This document shows, piece by piece, positions 11,130 through 22,399 of a stretch of DNA of 64,000 bases. Positions within the stretch are counted from its first letter, which is position 1, and each line of letters opens with the position of its first letter. The notes under the pieces are model-generated. The model saw only the letters and a list, made by a program, of their open reading frames with translations. It did no database searches and was not told where the DNA came from. The stretch comes from Cladophialophora immunda (lineage: Eukaryota > Ascomycota > Eurotiomycetes > Chaetothyriales > Herpotrichiellaceae): assembly GCF_000835495.1 (NCBI RefSeq), contig NW_015622542.1:4548485-4612484 (forward strand), read 5' to 3'. Both the position numbers and the translations under genes were made by a program.

Positions 11130-12418
11130 CGTATGTCTACATTGCCAAGAAACAGATTCCAGCTTGGCTTGGATGATTTGACCTTTCTGGTAGAGAATCA
11201 AGAGAGCCTGGGCAAACCCATCACAGCGCTCTCGAGAAGAACAACGAGGTCGAGGGTCAACGCTTCATTATCAATAGTCGGTCAGCAGAGCGAGACGACA
11301 TTATCGAAATTGCTTCTTTGCACGTTATCTTGTCTCACGAGTGAATTCAGGAGTCATGCCATCTTCCTTGCTCTCGCCCGCGTTTCGCGAGAGTGTTTGC
11401 TGCATACAGCCAATAGAAGACGGGCGTTTGTGAGGCTTCTGGCCTGCCCCTGTCTCACAACCGTGATTGACATTGCCAGGGTGCCTACGAGCGAGATGTA
11501 TGCCTGCAGCCTTCGAATCTCTAGGAGGCAATTGTCGGGATTCGCTTGATGGGATCACTCACCTGGGCTTCAAGACCATTCCTCCCATCGAAGCAAAAAT
11601 GGGACTAGAAGGATGGTTGGAAGGGTTTTCAATATCTTATCCTGAGACAGCGAGCAACTAGCACTTCCTTGGGCAGTCCGAGCCAGGTTCGCAGCTGCAT
11701 TCGACAACGAGATTCCTGACCAAAGTCTGCAAGTGAAGTTTCCGCTGACGAGAAAGAGCTGCAGGGCAACCCAAACCTGAAAGATATACTCCGTATTTAC
11801 TGTTCACCGTTTGAACGGCTGCGGATTTCCCAACCGTTTCCCGCATCACGTGCCACCACCCATGAGGAGTCAAAGAGGCGGTCAAAGAGCGAGTCAAAAC
11901 TCTCTTCTCAGTTCAGATCATCTTTCATTCTTGATTATCTAGCTAAATTCGATTTTCATCGTGTGGTTATGCATAACATGAGGCATGCAAAACTTCTTGT
12001 TGCAGTGTGCGCCGACTCCTGCAAAATCCCGTTTTCTCCCAGCGGTAGAGGCGATGAGCGCCTTCGTACCCCGCTGGAGACGGCTCGATCGACGTCGATT
12101 GAGCCCCAATTCCTTATATACAGTGTTTCCATTTTCCATTTCCAATCCAAGTAATGATCACAGTTCGCAATATGTTACAACATTGGCTAGGATGATTGAG
12201 ATGTTCATTCAACCATCACTCGGCCGTTCTCCATCTCCCCTCTCATGCTCATCGATTTTGCATCTTCAAAGCCTTTTTCCAGGTCACCGCAATTCCGTTC
12301 GAAGGCATTTTCTGGACGCATCTCTGGCCGTTGTGAAAATAAAAAGTCATGAAGCAATGCAAAGCATAAATAACACAATCGTCAAAATCCTGGTTTAATC
12401 AAGTTTTTTTTGGTGATT
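11130..12418. other. intergenic, HET promoter side
   Basis: About 1.3 kb without a supported gene. It contains the upstream region of the HET gene and the 3' flank of the putative RNR-inhibitor gene. Short open frames here have no recognisable homology or codon pattern. Confidence 0.5.
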
Positions 12419-13348
12419 TCAGGAGCAGTCCATCTCGACATCCTCTCGTCGTTGCAGGAAGGAAGCCTCGCCAAAATCCATGGCGGCCTCCATACCACAG
12501 CTCACCATCCTCTTGTGACCGAAATGATTGGCCAGTTGGTTGTCGGGTTGGTGGACAATCATGTTGGCAAATGGATTGGCAGCCGAGGTAGGCGGCATCT
12601 GTGTCTCGGGCTGTTGGAAGAATCGGCCGCGAGTCTTTGGCATAGCCATGCGTCGACCATTGAGGTGTTGCCTGGCACGGTCCCCAACCTGGGTCATTGG
12701 GCTGACATCACTCATGGTATCGATATCGATGGCGAAATAATCGACAGGCATGTGCATTCCCGCATCGGCCACCAAGCTTGGAGTCTGAGGTTGCCAGTCT
12801 TGGCTGTCGTCGCTGTCGGAGTCGGCCTCGTAGGAACGCTTGTGGCTGGTGGAGTAAGACCAGAGAGACTGTTCGGCAATCGAGGGGCTCGACCAATCCT
12901 CGCTGCAGTGGGAGAGGTAAGCAAGGCTGATGCCGCAAAAGGTGGCCGTGGTGAGGGGTTGGACCTGGGCCGCAGAATACGGGGAGAGCTCGTTGGTGGT
13001 ATCAGCGTTGCCAGAGGACAGGGCAGCTTGGGTCTCGGGAGAAAGCCGGTGCATGTTGAAGAAGGGCCGAGGCGTGAATTTCTTTTGGGTCTTGTATCCT
13101 TCAGCAACGGCCTTCCTCACGCGCATACCGACCTGGAGAAGACCTGCCTCGATTTCCGCCTGGTCAGGGGCTTGTTCGCAGAGCTGCAGAAGCAATGGAG
13201 AGTCAAAGGTATGCTGTTCGATGTCCGAGTTGTCCGCGATGGGGATGATGGGTGGCAGGGAGTGGGGGGTGAAGCGACGACGCTTGGAGAGAGGTGAGTC
13301 CGACTCAATGGAGGGCACCGGAGTGGAAAAGTCCTGCGGCAGACCCAT
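12419..13348 (-). CDS. putative ribonucleotide reductase inhibitor (Dif1/Spd1-like)
   Basis: Single exon; from the ATG at 13348 it encodes 309 aa. An in-frame ATG at 13480 would add 44 residues that look like leader sequence. The diagnostic part is residues about 70-91, with LLQVGMRVRKAVAEGYKT, which matches from memory the short motif of fungal RNR inhibitors that control nuclear import or activity of the small subunit in S phase and after DNA damage. The N-terminus has a basic cluster (SKRRRF), a possible nuclear signal. The rest is disordered and of low conservation, as usual for this family. The family call rests on one motif and should be checked with a profile. The long upstream spacer (13349-14746) may carry cell-cycle control. 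Confidence 0.6.
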   Translation of the reverse strand: MGLPQDFSTPVPSIESDSPLSKRRRFTPHSLPPIIPIADNSDIEQHTFDSPLLLQLCEQAPDQAEIEAGLLQVGMRVRKAVAEGYKTQKKFTPRPFFNMHRLSPETQAALSSGNADTTNELSPYSAAQVQPLTTATFCGISLAYLSHCSEDWSSPSIAEQSLWSYSTSHKRSYEADSDSDDSQDWQPQTPSLVADAGMHMPVDYFAIDIDTMSDVSPMTQVGDRARQHLNGRRMAMPKTRGRFFQQPETQMPPTSAANPFANMIVHQPDNQLANHFGHKRMVSCGMEAAMDFGEASFLQRREDVEMDCS

Positions 13349-14746
13349 CTTGCAGCGGTGTTGCGGTGATGAAGAGAGGATGCGAAACGACTGAGGAGTG
13401 AGCTGACAGGAGCTCCTTGCTAATGGATGCAGGTGTAGGTAGGTATGTCGATCTTGGTCAACAGTGACAGTGAAAGCCAACGAGTGTGGAGGCTCGACGA
13501 AAGGGTCCCTCCCTGCTAAGTGAATAGCAAGGCGCCGAAGAGATAGAGGGGAATATTAATGAGGTGAATAAAATGCAGCTGATGCGGATGCTGATGGGCA
13601 GCAGTGAAGGTGAAGATGGCAGCGAAAATTTTCAGACACAAGAGTGAGATTGAGAGTGAGAGGGACAAGAGCAAAGAAAAGGGAGACAGGAGCTGATTCA
13701 AGAAGGAGATGAGGGAGATGCGGGAGATGCAGGTGTCGAAGTTAAAACCAAATGAGGGCGATGCGCAACTCTGGAGTCCGGCAACGGCGCCGTGCAGCAA
13801 TTGGATCGTGGACGACTGCGGCTGCTGCAAGAGGATATTATCAGGGCTTATCGAGTTTCCGGAGCGACTGGATCGTGCAAGCAACAAGCGAGCGAGAGAC
13901 TCACTCCTAGCCGTCTGGGCCAGGAACCCTGGCGAATGGGGGCTCCCGGGCTGCCCTCATTTTGCCCTTTTGCTGGTGGGATTGTGGCCTAAACCGTCAG
14001 CCCCCCTTCCCCCTCCAGCCATGAGGAGGCCCTGGGAGAGGCGGGTGAAGCCCTGGAGCCCGGGAGCCCCTGCAGCAGCTGGCCACCGGCCCAACCAGAG
14101 CCCGCCTCCCCAGCCTCCCTGAACGCCCCCCTAAAATTGTCATGCGTGGCGATATTAATAGTGGCTGCGCTCCCGCCGCTAACCACTGAGTTTCAGGCCT
14201 AGCGTGCGGACTCCTCAGCAGCAAACTCCGGGGCTGGGCTGGGCTGGGCAGCTGTTATTGGGTGGCATGGTGAACTCATGTTCCTGGTTGGCAGTTGGCG
14301 GCCGGTTAATGGCCCATTAAGTGCTAAGTGTTAAGTGCTTTGTCCCTGAAAAACCTGCGCTGACACGAAACTGACGCGAGGCTTCCCGCTGGCACTTTAC
14401 GCGACCACGTTTTCATTGGGCGGCCTTCATCGTGGCTGGGCAACCCTTGGACGTTGAGGGTTCGCTGGGAAAAGCGGGCTGAGCCACCGAGCGAGGAAGA
14501 GAGACGGAAAAAAAGGGTTGGGACGAGATTACTCCGGACATTTTACGTTATTATGCCTTTACTGCCTGGTACGCTTGGTACGACGATGCATTATTGCCTG
14601 GTCTTTTCGTTGCTGACCTCGTACGGACGACAAGTTCTTGGTCTGGAGGACCGAGGATTTGATCAGCACATCAGATGTCGATACCATGAGAGGGATCAAT
14701 GCTTCTCTCTGAGCAGGTACTGTAAATCCCTAGGTGTCTACAGTAT
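13349..14746. other. long upstream region of the RNR-inhibitor-like gene
   Basis: About 1.4 kb, with a T/C-rich (on the minus strand) leader near 13620-13720 and a GC-rich block near 13930-14110. Short tandems are gctgggctgggctgggc near 14232 and ttaagtgctaagtgttaagt near 14318. Two ACGCG cores (near 14374 and 14399) resemble MluI cell-cycle boxes but lie over 1 kb from the gene and next to the SDA1 3' end. No gene seen. Confidence 0.45.
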
Positions 14747-17029
14747 CTACCCTCGGTTGCCTCTCCTCCCTCCCTTCTTCCCCCGTTCAGCATGCGCCCT
14801 CAAGATCTTCCGGTGCTCAACCAAGCTCCTCTTCCCCTTGGACTTGGCCTTTCCCAGCGTCATCAGGAAATTCTTCTTGCGTGCCTTTTCTTTGTTCGTC
14901 GTGCTCTTGCCCTCCGACTCCTTGCGTTCCTTCTTCCGCGCTGCCTTGGACTTGTGCTCCTCACGGTCATCCTTGTGTTCTTGCAGCAACGCTAGCTTCT
15001 GTGCTCGAGTCGCTTTACCTCGTGAGAGCGACGCTAACCCTTCGATCTCTGCCGCAGTCAGAGGGTCATCCATGTGCCGTTGCGAGTTGGTCTGCTGCGA
15101 TGTGCTTGACGCGTGGTGTGATTTGTGATTCTTCATAAGCGACGACACAGAGGCCGTCGTTCGAAGCTCTTGCAACTTGGTCAGGTCAGCCGGTGTCAAA
15201 ATCCGAGTCGTAGCGAGTTTTGACTTTGGCTGGGTTGTGGTTGAATCTGCTGCTTCTCCGGGCTTCTCTGCGTTCTCTTTGTCGTCGCTTGTAGAAACCT
15301 GCGCATCGAACCGCACTTTCTTCGCCGAAGGTTGCTCGTCCTCGCTGTCACTGATATTGATCTCGTCGTCACTCTCGACATTGATCCAGCCTCCCGAATC
15401 ATCGCTGTCTGCATCTTCTTCGATGTTCCAAGCATTCCAGTCTTCCTCATCACTTTCGTCCTCCTCATCCTCAGACCCAGTTGCAGGAAGACCCTTTTCC
15501 AATCTCTTCCTCTGCCTTTCTTGTTCTTTCCATTGTTCAAGTAGTTCCAACCCTTCAATTTCTCCAACAGCCTCTTCACCAAATCTCTGCTGCTTCTGCT
15601 CGCCGGACTTCAGACCCAGTGTGGCGTCTCGCCCACGGTCTCTTTTGCGAAGCATTTCAGCGCCCACTTGTCTATACAGGCTGAGAAGACCTTTTGCAGC
15701 CATCATCACCCCTTTGTCCTTGCTTTTCCGATACATAACCAGATCTTGTAGTAAGGTGTCATTCATAGCCAATGGCTGCCGCACACAAATCTCGCGAATT
15801 GCATTCAATCCCGCCGCGGCCACCTCCCCAGCAGCTGCCTCCGATACAAATTCATTGGCAATCTTCTGTACCAGGGGCTCCAGTATATCTGGCGGCACAA
15901 GATTATGTGTCGACTGCGCAAGCGATGCTAGAAATGATGTAACAGAAGGTTGTCGAGGTGTCAGATACTTCAGAAAATAGGAGTAAAAACTGATCACGGT
16001 CAGCTTGTGCAATCCAATCAGCCGTGACACCAGTTGTAACGCCAACAGCTTTTGTTCGAGGTTTAACTTCGACTTCGCACTCTGCAGGTGCTTCGAAAAC
16101 ATCGTCTCCGCAAACCCTTGGGGATCGTGCAAAAGATGTAAGGCAGAGAAATTCAGCGGATGAGGCTGTCCTTTTTTCTTCTCTTTCCGACGAACTGTTG
16201 CGGCAGCCTTTTCGAGTTTTCTCTCCGTTTTCTTACTTTTCTTGTTGACCCCAATCTGATGCCGCAGCTTGCTTATATCGACGGTCTCTTCGTCTGAGCT
16301 CTCATCCTCCAGCTCTTCTCGCTCTTTGTCGCCGCCCAGAAAGAACCGCAAGCCTCCCACCGCACATTTCTCGTTGTCAGCTAGCGCCGCCTCTTTCATG
16401 ATCTCGACGGCCTTCGCATCCGTCCAGATCTGCCGCTTCCACATCTCTCGTGTAATCTTGACTGCCCATAACGCTTTCGGAGACGATCGGTCGTCCGTGA
16501 CAAGATTGTGCAGCGTCGTCTGCACACTGCGATTGAGTTTGTGATTTGTGGTCTTCGAGTTCGCAGAACGCAAATCGCTCAGGATTTTCTGGAACAGTAA
16601 TGCTCGCAGGGACTTGCTGGGTGTCGTGGTGAGGATGGGGAAGAAACATTGTAGCAGCGTGTGTGAGTCGATAATCTCTTTCTTTCTCAGCAGCACCAGA
16701 CTGCCCACAATCTTTTCCCTTAACTCAGGCTCCAACGTCGCATGGTGCGCCGACAGAATCTCGATCAACTGTTTCGGAAAGTCTTTCGTCTCCTCCCGGT
16801 AGCAGTCCGCCACATGGGCCACGAACTCGATTAGGTCGCGGAAAGAGATGATGCCGCTGGAAGAGGCTGACGCCGGGGCCTGCATGAAGATCTGTCTCTG
16901 GTTCTCATACTGGATGTGCTGGTGCAGGAAGTCGGTGTGGTAGGATTTCGGATCTCGTTTGATTTTGTTCTGCAGGTTCGCGAGGTCTGCGTCGACCTTT
17001 TCGAGGGCTCCGAGTTTGCGCTTTCCCAT
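14747..17029 (-). CDS. SDA1: SDA1 homologue, 60S ribosome biogenesis and export factor
   Basis: Single-exon gene of 760 aa, close to the ~767 aa of the yeast protein. The N-terminus (LANLQNKIKRDPKSYHTDFLHQH) is the conserved start of the SDA1/NUC130 family, and helical-repeat sequence follows to about residue 480. A strongly acidic tract with DEEDWNAWNIEEDADSDDSGG-like blocks lies near residues 530-580. The C-terminus is rich in Lys/Arg (KERKESEGK, KSKGKRSLVEHRK), giving probable nucleolar localisation. In yeast Sda1 joins late nucleolar pre-60S particles and is essential for 60S maturation and G1 progression. The ATG at 17029 is the first of the frame and aligns with the family start. Neighbouring genes are unrelated. 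Confidence 0.93.
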   Translation of the reverse strand: MGKRKLGALEKVDADLANLQNKIKRDPKSYHTDFLHQHIQYENQRQIFMQAPASASSSGIISFRDLIEFVAHVADCYREETKDFPKQLIEILSAHHATLEPELREKIVGSLVLLRKKEIIDSHTLLQCFFPILTTTPSKSLRALLFQKILSDLRSANSKTTNHKLNRSVQTTLHNLVTDDRSSPKALWAVKITREMWKRQIWTDAKAVEIMKEAALADNEKCAVGGLRFFLGGDKEREELEDESSDEETVDISKLRHQIGVNKKSKKTERKLEKAAATVRRKEKKKGQPHPLNFSALHLLHDPQGFAETMFSKHLQSAKSKLNLEQKLLALQLVSRLIGLHKLTVISFYSYFLKYLTPRQPSVTSFLASLAQSTHNLVPPDILEPLVQKIANEFVSEAAAGEVAAAGLNAIREICVRQPLAMNDTLLQDLVMYRKSKDKGVMMAAKGLLSLYRQVGAEMLRKRDRGRDATLGLKSGEQKQQRFGEEAVGEIEGLELLEQWKEQERQRKRLEKGLPATGSEDEEDESDEEDWNAWNIEEDADSDDSGGWINVESDDEINISDSEDEQPSAKKVRFDAQVSTSDDKENAEKPGEAADSTTTQPKSKLATTRILTPADLTKLQELRTTASVSSLMKNHKSHHASSTSQQTNSQRHMDDPLTAAEIEGLASLSRGKATRAQKLALLQEHKDDREEHKSKAARKKERKESEGKSTTNKEKARKKNFLMTLGKAKSKGKRSLVEHRKILRAHAERGKKGGRRGNRG

Positions 17030-17870
17030 GGTTTCTATTTCCGATCACTTTTCAGTCTCAGACTTCAATTGGCGTGGAAGTCTCGCTGAATAGTCGCAGT
17101 CGCCGTGGGGTTTGGAAAAGTTGTGGACTTTTTTTCTAGCAGATCTAATCTTGATTAGATTCCAGCACTTCTATAAATTCATACCGTCTGACGAGCAGCA
17201 TTGCCAATTTCAGCACGCCTTTCTAGGAAGAAGTTGCTTATTCTCATGTCTTTACAATAATTGTGGCTCTTGCCCCATCATACACGAAGTCCTTCTCAAT
17301 CCCATCATCTTTTCATATTCCTTGGACTACATTCCTCCCAGCAGCCATTATAGTATTCCCAAATTTCCTCATCATCATGCATACTGAATCTCCTGCTCGA
17401 GGGAGCCTGGACGCCATATCCCGCTGGGCGACCGCCATTACTAAAGGGGACAGTCTGACTTCAATCGCAGCAACATGCTACCCGTCATCCTGAGAGTATG
17501 GCAGGCTCCACCTGTCCTTCCAGCTCCAATGATTTGTGCCGAGAGACAATAGATGGAGCTTTCAACTCCCTCGCAACCTCCAGCAATACACCTGGACGTC
17601 CTCCTTCCGTGAAGCACATTCGCGCAACGGGCAGAGGAGATTCGCATCATGGCGAATTCACCGCCAGCCTGACACAAAGTGGGATGGTCTGCTGAGTTAC
17701 TCACAAACTACCACATTAAAGGGTGAGGGGACTCACTGAGGCTCCTCTGCTCGATTCAGCGATTCATTTCCCCTTGCAGCAAGTGACGATGCGGCGTTTC
17801 GGAGCCTCTTTCATGTTTGGTCTCAGAAGAGGGAGCCGCCTCAAGGATTTGCATTTTGACAATCATGTGT
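17030..17870. other. intergenic, SDA1 promoter and 3' flank of the zinc-cluster gene
   Basis: About 840 bp. It contains the SDA1 upstream region (right of 17030) and the 3' flank of the Zn2Cys6 gene. Short open frames on the plus strand (for example 17112-17387) have no recognisable domain. Confidence 0.45.
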
Positions 17871-19630
17871 TCATCCCGTGTTTAGCAGTGCAGAATCTCG
17901 ACCAGGGTCTTCGACGCAGTCTTCTAGCCAGACATTCTCGTGTACCATTCTCAACGATCCGTGATCGTCGAACGCGACCTTAGTCCACTGTAATTTCAGA
18001 CGCCGCCGGACTTCGTTCACATCCCCCTTCATAATGGCAACATGGTGTATTCGATTTTCCTCTGGTGGTAACGACAGAAGCCCCGCCGGTAATGGATACT
18101 CCAAGAAATGGTCGTGACCTTCCTCGACAGCGATCATCTTTTCGACTACTCGCGGTGATGCAATGGATGCCCAGACGCTTTCTCGGTAGGGAATCTTTCG
18201 TATGAGGCGCAGAGCCCTCCTGCGGACAATCGCGTTGCGGCACTTGGTCGCTGCGAAATATAGCGCCAGAAGCATTTCGATTTCCCCTGTGAATATTGGG
18301 CCGCTAGTCTCGTTTCCAGCATGGTGGTCGATAACCTCTTCTGCCCTATCGACGATAGCTGCAAATTCCTGCATATGCTCATCAAATGAGCTCTCCAACG
18401 GGCTCAAGCAGCTGGCCAGCCAAACGTGACAAACGCCCCAATACATCAGGAGATAGGAAGATATCCATTCTGTTTCACCGTCTCGCAAGCTATCCGAAAC
18501 AGGGAGGAACGAATCCTTCCATCTTTGCAATTCTTCGAGGCATATCTGCTGTCTTGGCCTCAACTTTTGCATCTCATACTCATCATGAGAAAGCAGAGCT
18601 GTCACCCGGACAATTTCATACGCCTTGAACATGAGCGTGTACAAATGCTGTCGGAATTCGTCGAGGACAGCCAAAGTGGCGACGATGAAAGGCTTTGAGA
18701 GACGTTCTCTTGCCCGATATTTCCATTCTGGAGTGGCAAGAGTGGCCATCAATATCGCCTTCCTCGAGGAGAAGGCCGTCACCGTCTCGTCGATGTCGGT
18801 GTTTGTGGTAAGCGTTTGCTGGGCCGGGCGACCCGAGAGATTCTGGCCCAGCATTCTGTAAGCATTGTCCATCAGGCGCAAAGCATTGCCAACATTCCTC
18901 TGCTGAAACTCAAAGGCACCGAACAGGATGCAACTCAAGAGAGTGTGTGCGTTGTCCGCTTCCCCTTGCTCAAGCAAGTGACGAAAACTCACAAGGGCCT
19001 TGGAATACCACCTCAAGGCGCGTCGGTGCTCGGCGTGAACGACAACAGCAGTTGGACGACCAGTGTCAAAAACAGTCCTCAGCTCTCGATATTGGACGTG
19101 CTCGAAAGCCCAGCTAATTGACATCACCATGTGCCAGACAAAGGTGTACGACTGGGCAAGGCGAGGAATCAACTCGAGCCAAAAAGGACCATCTATGAAT
19201 CCGGCAAATACTGGAGCCACTCGGTAGATGAAATAGTTGAAAGCCCAGCGTTCATCGTCGCTGTGTTGCGGTGCATAAATGGAAAGCTCGGGTAGGAGAA
19301 CAGGATACTTCGGAGTTGACAACTGATCCTCAGCAAAACGAATGTGGCGGGCGACGGGGCCTTCGCACTTTCGACCTGTCTCGGTACATCTCCTGCAATG
19401 TGGTTGCGATTCGTCACACTTTATTCTGCCTGAAATCGCGTGTTAGTCTGCGCAGCTCATGATTATTCTGGCGACAAAGAGGCACCATGTCCTGACAAGC
19501 TACAGGAGGGGGAACGCTTACGGATCCTAGACAACATCAGTACACTAGCCAGCAAATCGCAGCGACGAACTTACTTGCAGGTCAAGCATCCAGTCCTGGA
19601 CTTCGATTGACCGCTCCGACGAGAGCCCAT
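17871..19630 (-). CDS. Zn2Cys6 fungal transcription factor with a 5-nt micro-exon
   Basis: Three exons: 19630-19575, 19526-19522 (five bases, GATCC) and 19429-17871, giving 539 aa. The introns are 48 nt (GTAAGT...TCTAG) and 92 nt (GTAAGC...CTAACAC...TTTCAG). Only inclusion of the micro-exon restores the cluster: RTGCLTCKIRRIKCDE continues into CRRCTETGRKCEGP, with cysteines at residues 15, 18, 25, 32, 35 and 42 spaced C-x2-C-x6-C-x6-C-x2-C-x6-C. The TGCLTCKIRR form is the common consensus of fungal C6 factors. The remainder (PELSIYAPQHSDDERWAFNYF onwards) resembles the regulatory domain of fungal C6 factors of the Fungal_trans_2/DUF3468 kind. Target genes are unknown; the nearby permease and SDR-deacetylase genes, 3-8 kb away, are possible but unproven. 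Confidence 0.87.
19522..19526 (-). other. 5-nt coding micro-exon inside the zinc-cluster gene
   Basis: GATCC on the minus strand is flanked by TCTAG on one side and GTAAGC on the other. It completes Lys-Ile-Arg between the second and third zinc cysteines. Skipping it shifts the frame and destroys the DNA-binding domain. Confidence 0.8.
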
Positions 19631-20467
19631 CGGAGTGGCATTCACGGTCTCAACACTTGGCCGATGGCTGGAAATGCTGTTCTGGGGGACATGATATTCG
19701 GTTGAATGGCCGTGTTGTCGAGGGAGAGAACAGGGCCTAAACATGGGACACGCTGCCGGTCAATGGATGGTCTGACACCAGGGTTTGCCTCTGAAAGTCC
19801 TCGCTGCTGCCACTGGTCAGACCCAATGGATCCCACATTCAAGCGGTTGTTGGCAGACAGGGGATCAAACTTTGCTCCCAAGGGGCCTTGTGGGATATCC
19901 GAGACCTCAGTGGAGCTCCAGCACCTTTGCCGATTCGACTCGCTCGGGTTCTCGATCAAAACTGGTTAGTATGTTGGCTTGCGCTTTACCATTCCCATCC
20001 TTCGATATCAACGGGCCAGTTATCTAAGGCCTGGGACAAGCAGGAATTGTGATGGGAGGTGAAGGCTTCCAACCTTGTTTGCATGCTATCAATGCATGAT
20101 TCACAAGAGACGGCCATTCAATATCCGAGACACTACGGTCGATGGCACTCGCCATGCTGCCGCGCATGGAAATTGCGCTCCCCAAGCTGGGGCTGAATCG
20201 TGGTATATGAAGGGCAGACTCCCGAATCACACCTGGTGTCACAATACGGGCCTCTTCCTGTCTGTTTCTGAAGTCAGCCTCTTTCGTTCGCTCCAAGAGT
20301 CAAGGTGGTCTCCTGTCTGTTAAGCATTGACAAATCTTCTTTTCCTTGCCCTAGTCCATTGCTCACGCATAGTCCGGGCAGTCCAAAGTCCGCGAACACA
20401 AACAAAAGAGTTCGACGTGTCCCTTTTCCTTTCTCCGGACTCGCGATTCATCAACTTCCAATTCACC
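19631..20467. other. divergent promoter region
   Basis: About 840 bp between the leftward zinc-cluster gene and the rightward small membrane-protein gene. No further gene or clear motif was found. Confidence 0.45.
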
Positions 20468-20698
20468 ATGGGCATTCCCGATCAAGTTGTTGTCCTTTTG
20501 TGCATCTTGGGCGCTGCAGGCGCCGTCACCGTTGGTTTCGCCTTTCAACGGCTGTTCGGCAAGCCAGACACGAATGACGCGAGTTTCAACCCCAAGCAAC
20601 CAGAGCAAGAAGCATATATGAGGGAGGTACGCTCCAGGAATATAATGATGGCCTTTGGGGAAGTGAGGCCGCCACGGCACTATCCTCGCGAGACATGA
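20468..20698 (+). CDS. small single-pass membrane protein, conserved in fungi, unknown function
   Basis: A 76-aa frame from the ATG at 20468 (context CACCATGG, a good Kozak match). Residues about 6-27 (VVVLLCILGAAGAVTVGFAF) form one hydrophobic segment, followed by a polar tail with EQEAYMREVRSRN. The layout of a short lumenal N-terminus, one membrane span and a charged cytosolic tail recalls small conserved ascomycete proteins, so I regard it as a real gene despite its size. No function can be assigned. A frame open to 20327 upstream is probably leader sequence, since its start is weak and its composition unlike the rest. Confidence 0.65.
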   Translation: MGIPDQVVVLLCILGAAGAVTVGFAFQRLFGKPDTNDASFNPKQPEQEAYMREVRSRNIMMAFGEVRPPRHYPRET

Positions 20699-21569
20699 GA
20701 GCGACTCAGCCGGTACAATCATTCAGGGCAAGCACCTTGAAATGCTTCTCTCGGGGTTCTGCCTCAGGTAGCGCTTTGCAAAAAGACAAGGAATGGACAC
20801 CCGAGACCAATGCAGAATAGATGGGCGACGCTTGACCTTGATACCTGCTTGCGAGGTCCGCGACCACTCGACACGATGGAAAGCAAATGGGCAGGCAGAT
20901 TGCCAACCAGTACGCCTTAACCGACGATTCAGCGACTCCAAAGCAAGAAAACCAGCAGCCAACACGGAAAGCAAAAAGCCAAACAACGACAACGAACGGA
21001 TCAATGAATCTCTCGACTAAAAGCAAGGATAGTCAATACACAAACTGGGGTGGGGGAAGGTGTGCATGGGATTAGAACTTGGATCAGACGGCGAAGATAT
21101 CATAGCGAGGGTTCCGAGAATACGAATTCAGTGCTCAATCACGTCTCCTTCACTCTATCCCAATACTCGCTCACCGTTCGTAATTCAGCAGTTCGGTTGT
21201 AGTCGTCTAGCAATGCCGTAAAACGGGAAACACGGCACTGCGAGTACGGCCTGCAGAATTTCGCCGTCACCTCAAAACAGACTTGGAGAAAACAGGACTT
21301 TCGACGCAAACACTGGTCAAACTTTCATGTCATTTCGAATTTTGGTGGACATTCAGCATCTCATCTATGCGCTGAATCTGCAATCCTGCTGACCCGACGG
21401 GACAGCCGCGCGTGTGCTATTTTCGATTGATGCTCCCCCGCAAAGCAGACGATGACCCGTACCATCTGCGTGCTTGAAGTGACTGCCATGAAATGCAAGT
21501 CGTAGTACCATGTTCGATGATCTTCCCAGGCAACACCACCACCACCGCCATATCCCACGGACTGCCCTT
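20699..21569. other. intergenic between convergent genes
   Basis: About 870 bp between the small membrane-protein gene and the end of RPS5. It presumably holds both 3' UTRs. Open frames here have no recognisable domain. Confidence 0.45.
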
Positions 21570-22399
21570 TTACCGATTGCTCTTGGCCACACGCTCCAGC
21601 TCGTCCTTCTTCTTGATGGCGTAGGAGTTGCTGCTTCCCTTGGCAGCGTTGATCAGCTCTTCGGCGAGGCACTCGGCGATGCTCTTGACGTTGCGGAACG
21701 CGGCTTCGCGGGCGCCGATGGTGAGCAGGGCGATGGCCTGGTTGACGCGGCGGAGCGGGGACACGTCGACGGCTTGTCTTCGGACGGTGCCGGCGCTGCC
21801 GATTCTGGTGCTGTCTTCGCGAGGGCCGCAGTTGACGATGGCATCGACGGCGATTTGGATGGGGTTCTGGTCGGTCATGATGTGGATCTAAAAACAACAG
21901 AATGGAGGAGTCAGATTTTTGGGTGTTTACTCGCATTTTCTCCTCTGGTCCGCAGGAAAGGGGAGGGACATACGATCTCAAACGAGTGTGCCACGATTCT
22001 GATGGCCATCAGCTTCTTGCCGTTGTTGCGACCGTTCATCATCAGGGAGTTGGTCAGGCGCTCGATGATGGGGCATTGGGCCTTTCGGAAACGCTTTGCG
22101 GCGTATCGACCTGCGGAGTGCGAGATGTAGACGGGTGATCGGATTTGGATGTAGTCGCTGTTTTAGAAAGAGTGGTCTCGTCAGCCTTTTTCTCTTTCTC
22201 TCTTTTCCCCCGAAGACATCGGTATCCGGGCACGGAGGGGCTTTTCTTCGTACGTCAATGAGATGTCTCTGACTTCGACATCCTCGTAACTCCAGCGCCC
22301 GAAGAGCTTCACGCTCCCGATCTCTTGCATGACATCCTTGGGCAGGACGGGCCAACCAGAGGTTGGGTTTTCGACTTCGACCTCGCCGTTGTCGGACAT
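21570..22399 (-). CDS. RPS5: 40S ribosomal protein S5 (uS7)
   Basis: Three exons: 22399-22254, 22157-21974 and 21887-21570, giving 215 aa. Introns of 96 nt (GTACGA...AACAG) and 86 nt (GTATGT...TTTAG) keep the frame. The protein reads through the canonical uS7 blocks: [80 protein letters not shown] and the invariant end [11 protein letters not shown]. uS7 sits in the 40S head at the E-site and contacts mRNA and tRNA during initiation. The N-terminal ~45 residues are the variable eukaryotic extension. Early introns and a strong start context fit a highly expressed ribosomal gene. Confidence 0.97.

Noticed and set aside
12410..13297. Open frame of 295 codons on the plus strand
   Set aside because: It is the antisense shadow of the RNR-inhibitor-like gene. 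Its product is a Gly/Val-rich sequence without a recognisable domain, while the minus-strand frame carries the conserved motif.
17112..17387. 91-codon plus-strand frame upstream of SDA1
   Set aside because: It has no homology I recognise, no splice continuation, and composition like AT-rich promoter DNA.
21361..21981. Very Arg/His/Pro-rich minus-strand frame of 206 codons
   Set aside because: It overlaps RPS5 exon 3 in another frame; the RPS5 product is unmistakable.
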